Shown in pieces: positions 57,668 through 64,000 of a stretch of 64,000 bases of DNA (positions are counted from its first letter, which is position 1; each line of letters opens with the position of its first letter). Source of the stretch: Rhodosorus marinus (Eukaryota; Rhodophyta; Stylonematophyceae; Stylonematales; Stylonemataceae). Under the pieces are notes generated by a model that had not been told where the DNA came from, did no database searches, and was given only the letters and a program-made list of their open reading frames with translations. The translations under genes were made by a program, and so were the position numbers. The stretch is taken from positions 558,001 through 622,000 of the forward strand of contig JAMWBK010000012.1 in the NCBI GenBank assembly GCA_029953675.1, written 5' to 3'.

Positions 57668-60411
57668 TTCTGTCTTGAACGAATCTGATCTTTACAAAAG
57701 AAATCAAATAAAGTTTTCGCTGAAAGAAGAGGACCACTAACAATTGTTCAGCAGCTGCCTATCCCTTTCGAAAATCCTCATCTTGGCTAAGATACGTTCC
57801 AACCAATGGACACCCAACAGCCGAGGTGAACAGGTAAGCCGGTGTCCAGGCCGTGGATTGTGCGAACAGCGAGACTACATTACGATCCAAGCCGGATATT
57901 TATCGTTTTTCTTTTTTGCGGGGTATCGGCGTCAGGATGGTCTCTTAGAGATTGGTTTTCCGTTAGAAGCCTTTGCTCCTTTCCCAGATGGCGGGGACTC
58001 TGGCAGCTCAGCTACACGTCATAAACAGCTTTATCTCAACCGGTTGATGTTATATATAATATTTTCGTCTTTTTCAATTGGGAGAAGAACAATGGGTAAA
58101 AAATTGTTCGTTGGCAGCCGATCGATTAAAATGGTGTTGTGAAAGTAAGTTGGCCGCAGGACTGGAGAAACTCCCTTAGCAATCCCAGAGCGCGGAGTCA
58201 CTTGTGATGAGCCTCTCGTCGCCCTTGCGATTTCTTGCTGCACGCACAAGAGGTCGTTGAGTTATAGTATATAACCTTTTTGTCAACATTCAGCCGCGTT
58301 CATCGCAACATACTCCTTAAACGCCAAGACCAGCTCCACTCACCATCGCCATCTGTTTCATCCTTCCGTTGGGACCAATGAACTCCACTTTTGACCTGGG
58401 CTTTACTAGCTTTTGAGCTTGGAGAAGTACACGGATTAAGCCTCTTCGCTAGTCTTGTTTTATCTCCTGTTCTCCGAACAAAATGAGGTTCCCGCGCCCA
58501 CCTCTAAGCCCCATTCATTCAGTGGAGAATGGATGGCCGGAGATTTGCTGATGTGATCATGCGTACAGAATGAAACTGTTCACGCATCGAACTTTTCTGA
58601 CTACGCATCGAACTTTTCTCCCAATTAAAACGGGCGAATGTCTCCCAACGGTATTTATCCTTAAATATATCTAAAATACTTCTTCGACTTTCTTGCGCGA
58701 ATATTTGCATTAAAATCGTGCTTTTTCACACTACTGAAAATTTGCTCAAAAACCAGGAATTCCAAAAACAAAGATAAAATGAACAGTTTTCCCCCTTTTT
58801 CGTAGGGTAACAAAGAAAACGGTTTGGCGGACAAGGATTAGGTTGCTGTATGGCGATACGCACTACAGTCATCAGCTGCCTTGCTTCTCGGTCCTCAGTC
58901 AGCTTTCCAGTAATAGCAGGCTGAGCTAAATTATGCTCGACTGTGCCAGAATCTATGGAGGTACAACACTTATTTTAGCCTCGATGGTATTGCACATCCC
59001 GATGAAGTAAGTGTATAAACACGATGAATCCCTCCATTCTTTCGAGCTTAGCTAGAATGTAAGGTTATAAACACGATGGAATCTTCGATGCTTTTGAGGT
59101 TAGCTTGAACGTAGATAAGCAAGAAAGTAGGGAAGAAGAACCAGAGTTAGAAAAGAAAATTTAATTTTGGTATAAACTACCTAATTAGGGAGTAATTAGG
59201 AGGAAGTAAATCTTGAATTCTGGAATAATTGAGGAAGTACCCATGTGGACACTTGGGAAGTGTTATGCCACAACCGTGAGAAGGACAAGCTGTCACTCTT
59301 AGGTATTGAGTCATGATTGCCTATAAGCTGGACCCTGTTGTAAACATTCTAACGGTTTTGAGTACTTGGGAAAGCCCGCAGCATTGGAGTGAAGAAGAAT
59401 CTACTCTTCCAACGCGCCTCAAAAGAAGAAGATTAAAGTCCAATCAATTGTCGTTGTTGATTGACGAATATTGGATGTAAATCGGTCGTTATCGGGCTGT
59501 TATCAGTCTGCGTTGTTTTCTTTCCAGTTCAGGTCTGATAAGCATGTGTCGGACCCGAGCGAGGAACTTAATGAAGTCTAATTCCAAGACTTTACTAACC
59601 ACTGTTTGGAACTAGGGCCTAGGTTGACGCGGGCACAGTAAACAAGTGTATTACGATGCTCCCTCTAACAGATCCCTACGGAAGCACTTGCAAATCACCC
59701 TATCCGACCCTCACTGTGATCACTGACGAATACTGCAGTCGGCGTATTCGTAAACGTTGCGCACTAAAGTCCACCCACCCTACCCGTCCGGAATAAATAC
59801 TTCGTCAGCCCACCAACTATCCTGCCGAACACTTGGAACTTCTTTTTTCAATATCTGACATTTCGTTTATATCCCTTTGTTTTCTTCTCTTTCTTTCTGA
59901 CTACTGCTACTCTCACTACCCCTACTGCGCCGAAATCTTCTTCGTGACCTCTGATCGACGTCATCCTATCAATCCCAAGAAACTACTTAAAATTATACTG
60001 GTACTAAAAACTACTGAAATACAAGTATCGTTCTTCTCAGCTGGTTATATTGAAAACCGTCGTGGTTGCTGGAATTCCGGCTCTGGCATTGAATAGTGAT
60101 CATTTTCGTGTGTGACAGACTGTCACTCTCGATGAAATGGTTTTTCTATATGAATGATGAATCACAGCAACCGTCGATTAGCGACATCGGGACTTGGTAT
60201 AATATCCGAAGTCCGAGTAGTGATAGAGGGGATAGAGTGGAGAAGAGTACTCTTCTCTTCTTGAGACGGGTGAGATCTTAAGTGGATTGTATCTATTGCG
60301 TATTGGTGTACGCTTCACCATCGAATCGCATAGACGGTTAGCGGGAAGGAGTTCACGAAAGCGGAATCTGTCTTCTTCAGGTTTATTCAGAGCCTAACTA
60401 CCTAACTGGCT
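57668..60411. other. Gene-poor spacer (2.7 kb)
   Basis: No gene is supported. About 59014-59060 and 59066-59115 are a ~52-bp tandem duplication (TATAAACACGATG ... GAGCTTAGCT / GAGGTTAGCT). 58592-58620 repeats CGCATCGAACTTTTCT twice. Frames of 60-132 codons lack domains and promoters; the 87-codon frame at 59833 has one hydrophobic stretch only. Confidence 0.4.
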
Positions 60412-60618
60412 TTATTAGCATAGCCTACAGCGCTACGTAAACCGTTAAAAGGAACTAAGAACTAGGTAGGGAAGCGTGCAAACCCAGGCGCCGATGGCGC
60501 GCCTCGGCAAGCATGCTGCTCGAATATCGCCACAGAGAGACACTTAAGCGCCGCAAAAGTTCCAAGTATTCAACAGGATGCTCAGTGAAACATTTCCGCA
60601 ACCACTCCAAACCCAACT
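60412..60618 (-). mobile_element. LINE-B2, short minus-strand copy
   Basis: CTGGCTTTATTAGCATAGCC, hairpin, 3' UTR and ORF2 C-terminus up to CCACTCCAAACCC. AACT flanks both ends but is too short to be convincing as a target duplication. Confidence 0.85.
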
Positions 60619-61180
60619 AGCTTGTACACTTAGGTTGTATTTCTCGTAACTTGGGTTTGAAATAAAAGGTCGGATCAAATCGCCGCGTTCTACACACTGG
60701 TCAAAAATCGCTCGTTTTCGTTTTCCTCTGTTTGTGAATATTTTAATCAGTGTAGGGTTACGGTTCAGGCCGAGGATCTTCAATCGTAACGGGATAGTAA
60801 TTGATTGACTCTTCCATAAGGGGATCCGGTTGTTTAGTCCTTGTGGATCCGAAACCGGGACCTACCCAAGGCATACTTTGTTTTCCAGAGTATAGTCGAC
60901 TCCGCCTGGCAGAATCTCGGAGATTCTGTTGCGCGGTGCAACGTTTCGTTGGCGCTGCCCTTCTGAACTCCGGATCCGCTCCCAATCGATTAAACGAGGC
61001 GGTTGACATGCTAATGGATGCAGGCGATCCAAACCTACCCGGTGAACGGCAGACTTGTCCAAACGCCAGCTGCTCCACCCCAGCCAATCGATTTGCTGCA
61101 AAAGCTTAAAATAGAACGGCCGTAGAAAAGTAGCAGTGGCCCAACTCACGAAAAGACGTCTATAAACCTGTCTAAAAACG
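60619..61180. other. Gene-free spacer
   Basis: A minus-strand frame contains ITIPLRLKILGLN (about 60800-60760), faintly like the LPLRLGGFG linker of LINE-A and LINE-B, but adjoining sequence does not support it. Nothing else was found. Confidence 0.3.
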
Positions 61181-61300
61181 GACGTCGCGCCAAGTATGTT
61201 GACCTTGCCGTTCCAAATTCAAAGGCTACTATTCGCATCCTTCCAGTGGAGTTTCCTGCTGCAGCGCATGGAAGCTGCGTTGATGTTTAGCTGGGCGTGA
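61181..61300 (+). mobile_element. LINE-A-like remnant with internal deletion
   Basis: CGCCAAGTATGTTGACCTTG matches the endonuclease YVDLAV codons, followed 60 bp later by AGTTTCCTGCTGCAGCGCAT and GGAAGCTGCGTTGATGTT of the last ORF2 codons. About 250 bp between them are missing. Confidence 0.6.
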
Positions 61301-61484
61301 TTCACGCCTTCAGGCGTCCGTTGCAGGGCGAAGAATGTAGCCATCATCGTTGTCTTGTAAACGGAATGTATTTACTTGCTCACAGGCTAACGAAGCCCTG
61401 ACTGGCGCTACCCAAGAGCTCAATGTTCAGAAGCTGTACTGGGTTGTGATCGCGAAGTCTCTAGCGGACGAAGCTGTCTCGCGC

Positions 61485-63815
61485 CTACTGTGGCATATGC
61501 GTTTTGACCCGTCGGCAGGGAATGCCTTCAGAATTCCTGCCGGCAACCTTCTTGAAGTACTGGACGCTGTGCTTCTTGCACACAGGTGTGTTCTTCGCAA
61601 CGAATCCCCCAGCGTTGGGGGCGCAGACGCACTTGCTCTTCGCGCACTCCTTCAGCTCGCAGAGCCCGCTAAACGGCCTGATGGGTTTGAGGCACTTCTC
61701 GGACGATTTCACGCAGTGGCACTCGTCGATTTCGTTGATACACCTCTCGATCGCCTTCGGGATCATTTCCTCTTTCGGCATCTTCACACCGTTTGTTCCA
61801 ACTCCGAGTGCTTCAGCCATGAGGTGGAACACGTGCGTGTTGTCTTGGTTGAACTTCACGCCATCAGCTCCAGGGCCGTAGGCAAAGATTCCTACATCGC
61901 ATATCGAATGGACTGCTTTTGAGTCCGACGGGTTGAGATTTCCTCCTATGAAGATTCCGTCCTTGTCGTCCTCTGGATTGTTCAGGTACATGCCGACCTC
62001 ATCACTGAACTTTGCCGGCGTCTTTTTGGTCTCGCCAACCCTGTAGTTCACCGTGTGGTCGGGAAAGTTGTTCGCCCCAGCTGCAAGAACTGTCCTCACG
62101 TCCCAGTTATCTGGGAACCCATCACCATCCTTGTCCTCGTAGTCTGGATATCCCGCGCCGCTGCGGTAGCTGCCGATCGCTTTCCTCTTCGCGAGAGATA
62201 GCTCGCGCACCGGCGAAGCCACGTCGCTTGCGAAATAGAATTTGTAGCTCTTGGCGCCGCACTGGACGTCCTTCTGGTAGTTGGTGTAGTCCGAGTTCTC
62301 CTTACATCCGGCATCGGCCTCCTTCCATACCTTGGTATCGACTGTTCCGTAGACATCCCATCCATGTCCATGATCCGCTGTAACGATAAGCAGCGTGTCG
62401 TCCCCGTTCTTCTGAATCCAGTCCTTCACCTTCCCAACGGTGTTGTCTAGCTCGATGGCATCCGCAATCAGTCTATGGGTGTCGAGCTGATGGGCCATCT
62501 TGTCGATGGACCCAGCCTCAATCATGAGGTAAAATCCGTTCTCGTTCCTGCTCAGAACTTGGAGGGCTGAGTCGACCATTTCATCCAAATTCGGCTGTCC
62601 TCGTCCATCCTTAACCTTCTCCGGGTTCGGGCTGTTGGACTTGTCGTAGAGATTCTTCTTGTACACGTTCCTATCCAGCCAGACATTCATATCGCCGGCG
62701 TGGGAAATGTTGAGCAGCTTCTTCGTCTTCTTGTTCTTCGCGGCCCTCTTCATCTGTCCCTTGGTGTATGTGACGTTGTATCCCGCGTCCTCGTACGCCT
62801 TGAACATGTCGGATCCATCATGCGAGGACGAGGGCATGAAGTACTTCCCACCGCCACCCATGAGCACATCAGGCATGACTGGGAATCTGCAAGTGGGGCA
62901 TCCTTCTATCCCTTGACGGGTAGTCTCAGCAGAGGCCCTCCTGTTTCGATTATGTGAGAACACCGCGGCTGGAGTAGCATCCTGCACCTCGGCAGTCGTT
63001 ACAACGCCGACGGACATTCCCATACTCTTTACATGCTCCGCGAGAAGCTCGACCTTTGGATGCTCCAGGCTGACGTCATCGTCTGTGTTAGAATCTACAA
63101 AGACCCCAAAGGCGTTCACCGACGACTTGAATCCAGTGTTGTAGGCAGAAGCCGAGTTCGCTGAGTCCGTGATGATGGAGTCCACGCCAGCCGGGTTCAC
63201 GAGTCCAAAGTGGGGAAGGCTCTGCATGTTCAGAAGATCCTTGTACTTCCCATCTGCCATTCCTCTGGACAGCAGGCGAGCTGCAGACACCATGTTGATG
63301 TTCATTCCGTCTCCAATCATCAGGATCACGTTCTTCGCAACCCTCTTCGTAGGGTGGTGAACGTTCCACATGATGCTTGACACACTTGTGGGCGTGGTTA
63401 CGGTAGTCTTGATATCTCCCTTTCCAAATTTGCTCCCTATCTTCACGTTGTCGTACTTGACCGCAACCACATCGTACAGTTCCGAGGTATCGTCCACGAC
63501 GCTGTCTCGCACCTCAAGCGTCCATCTTCTCTCTCTCCCGTTTACGCCGGGGAAGAACTCCCCCACGCTGTACTCTTCTCCCGTCGCCATCACTGTGAAA
63601 ACAACCTCAATGTCCTCCATGGACGCATCCTCACCCTGCTTTACGTGATACTCAACCTCAAAGTCGAAAACAGTTTCGCACTGAAACTCTGCTGCGTTTA
63701 TTGGGTAGATGCATACGTCGCTGTCCATAACACATCCGAAATGTCTCTGTGACGGCTCCTGTAGAGAAACCGCCATAGAAAAGAGGACCGCAACCACCAA
63801 GACCTTCAAATCCAT
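61485..63815 (-). CDS. Secreted alkaline phosphatase, PhoA type
   Basis: The 776-residue product starts at the ATG at 63813-63815. Signal peptide 1-18, an N-terminal extension with cysteines and no hit I recognise, then the PhoA fold from about 160: metal site MIGDGM (Asp169), nucleophile ITDSANSASA (Ser218), TTAEVQDATPAAV (273-285), metal site IEAGSIDKMAH (Glu433, Asp438, His442), TADHGH (Asp481, His482) and the final metal His661 in NTHVFH. An insertion near 557-573 carries DYEDKDGDGFPDNWD, a calcium-loop-like motif seen in thrombospondin type 3 repeats. A Cys-rich tail (about 692-746) is unusual for the family. It releases phosphate from organic esters outside the cell. Confidence 0.95.
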   Translation of the reverse strand: MDLKVLVVAVLFSMAVSLQEPSQRHFGCVMDSDVCIYPINAAEFQCETVFDFEVEYHVKQGEDASMEDIEVVFTVMATGEEYSVGEFFPGVNGRERRWTLEVRDSVVDDTSELYDVVAVKYDNVKIGSKFGKGDIKTTVTTPTSVSSIMWNVHHPTKRVAKNVILMIGDGMNINMVSAARLLSRGMADGKYKDLLNMQSLPHFGLVNPAGVDSIITDSANSASAYNTGFKSSVNAFGVFVDSNTDDDVSLEHPKVELLAEHVKSMGMSVGVVTTAEVQDATPAAVFSHNRNRRASAETTRQGIEGCPTCRFPVMPDVLMGGGGKYFMPSSSHDGSDMFKAYEDAGYNVTYTKGQMKRAAKNKKTKKLLNISHAGDMNVWLDRNVYKKNLYDKSNSPNPEKVKDGRGQPNLDEMVDSALQVLSRNENGFYLMIEAGSIDKMAHQLDTHRLIADAIELDNTVGKVKDWIQKNGDDTLLIVTADHGHGWDVYGTVDTKVWKEADAGCKENSDYTNYQKDVQCGAKSYKFYFASDVASPVRELSLAKRKAIGSYRSGAGYPDYEDKDGDGFPDNWDVRTVLAAGANNFPDHTVNYRVGETKKTPAKFSDEVGMYLNNPEDDKDGIFIGGNLNPSDSKAVHSICDVGIFAYGPGADGVKFNQDNTHVFHLMAEALGVGTNGVKMPKEEMIPKAIERCINEIDECHCVKSSEKCLKPIRPFSGLCELKECAKSKCVCAPNAGGFVAKNTPVCKKHSVQYFKKVAGRNSEGIPCRRVKTHMPQ

Positions 63816-64000
63816 TATCTTCTCAGTAAATATCGTTCTTAAGCGGAATCACTGAGTAACACTGGGAATCGATACTCAAGCCTCCCTCGCGTTCTCTTTT
63901 ACTTCTTCTTCTAAGACTTTCCTCTCCCTAGCTTTAACATCAGCCCGAGCATTCTTATACTCGAAGGCTATGACTATAGATCACTAAGAGAAGCATTCCC
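63816..64000 (-). promoter_or_regulatory. 5' leader and probable TATA box of the phosphatase gene
   Basis: On the minus strand CGAGTATAAGAATG lies at 63950-63963, about 140 bp before the ATG, in line with the 110-133 bp of the other genes. No phosphate-responsive motif can be claimed. Confidence 0.55.

Noticed and set aside
60760-60810. IPLRLKILGLN as a LINE linker remnant
   Set aside because: Only about ten residues resemble the family, and flanking sequence on both strands does not continue the match.
1-64000. tRNA and rRNA genes
   Set aside because: I looked for GTTCRANNC-type T-loops with matching anticodon arms and for conserved rRNA words, and found none that folds. A covariance-model search would be needed for certainty.

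Overview
The window looks like nuclear DNA of a eukaryote with compact, apparently intronless genes and a heavy load of young non-LTR retrotransposons. No operons, Shine-Dalgarno sites, tRNA or rRNA genes were seen. Each host gene has its own TATA-like box roughly 110-140 bp before its ATG, the reading frames run uninterrupted from signal peptide to stop, and the retroelement copies carry target-site duplications. A red alga of the Chondrus or Porphyridium type would fit (intronless genes, TE-rich spacers, secreted Cys-rich proteins), but that placement is inference.

Host genes (nine supported): a secreted Cys/Tyr/Lys-rich protein (413-1102, +); five paralogues of one secreted Cys-rich family with a Thr-Pro linker (5345-6160 -, 16035-16868 +, 22527-23360 +, 41607-42440 +, 45884-46717 +), all with the same core promoter; a secreted coiled-coil protein (33067-34260, -); an ABCG half-transporter (55580-57457, -); and a secreted PhoA-type alkaline phosphatase (61485-63815, -). 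Seven of the nine are predicted to be secreted, which suggests a wall or cell-surface setting. The five-member family probably grew by duplication and has been pushed apart by retroelement insertions.

Mobile DNA: two families of LINE with a C-terminal restriction-like endonuclease (RLE) dominate. LINE-A has a full-length copy at about 27787-32370, with ORF1, an overlapping ORF2 and a short target duplication, plus many 5'-truncated copies. LINE-B (subfamilies B1 and B2) is present only as truncated copies, on both strands, often nested or fused to each other; its best copy is 49727-52124. Both families have reverse transcriptases with YHDD in motif C, then a CCHC knuckle and an RLE-like D...D motif. 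LINE-B ends in a small conserved hairpin followed by a (CCAGTAAAG)-like tail that can reach about 140 bp.

The most unusual signal is a set of 'nano-insertions': 12-39 bp pieces that consist of only the extreme 3' end of LINE-A or LINE-B, each flanked by an exact 9-14 bp target duplication. Together with template-jump chimeras, a twice-used target site, a TATA box duplicated around a 5-bp remnant, and a foldback element split by a LINE-B insertion, the window is a detailed record of target-primed reverse transcription.

Layout: 0-6.3 kb, gene 1, LINE-A fragments, family gene 1; 6.3-15.6 kb, LINE-B nests and dispersed repeats; 15.6-23.4 kb, family genes 2 and 3 around RT pseudogenes; 23.4-32.4 kb, foldback repeat, LINE-B and full LINE-A; 32.4-37 kb, coiled-coil gene and gene-poor DNA; 37-41 kb, LINE-B and other repeats; 41-47 kb, family genes 4 and 5; 47-55.2 kb, LINE-B nest; 55.2-64 kb, transporter, gene-poor DNA and phosphatase.
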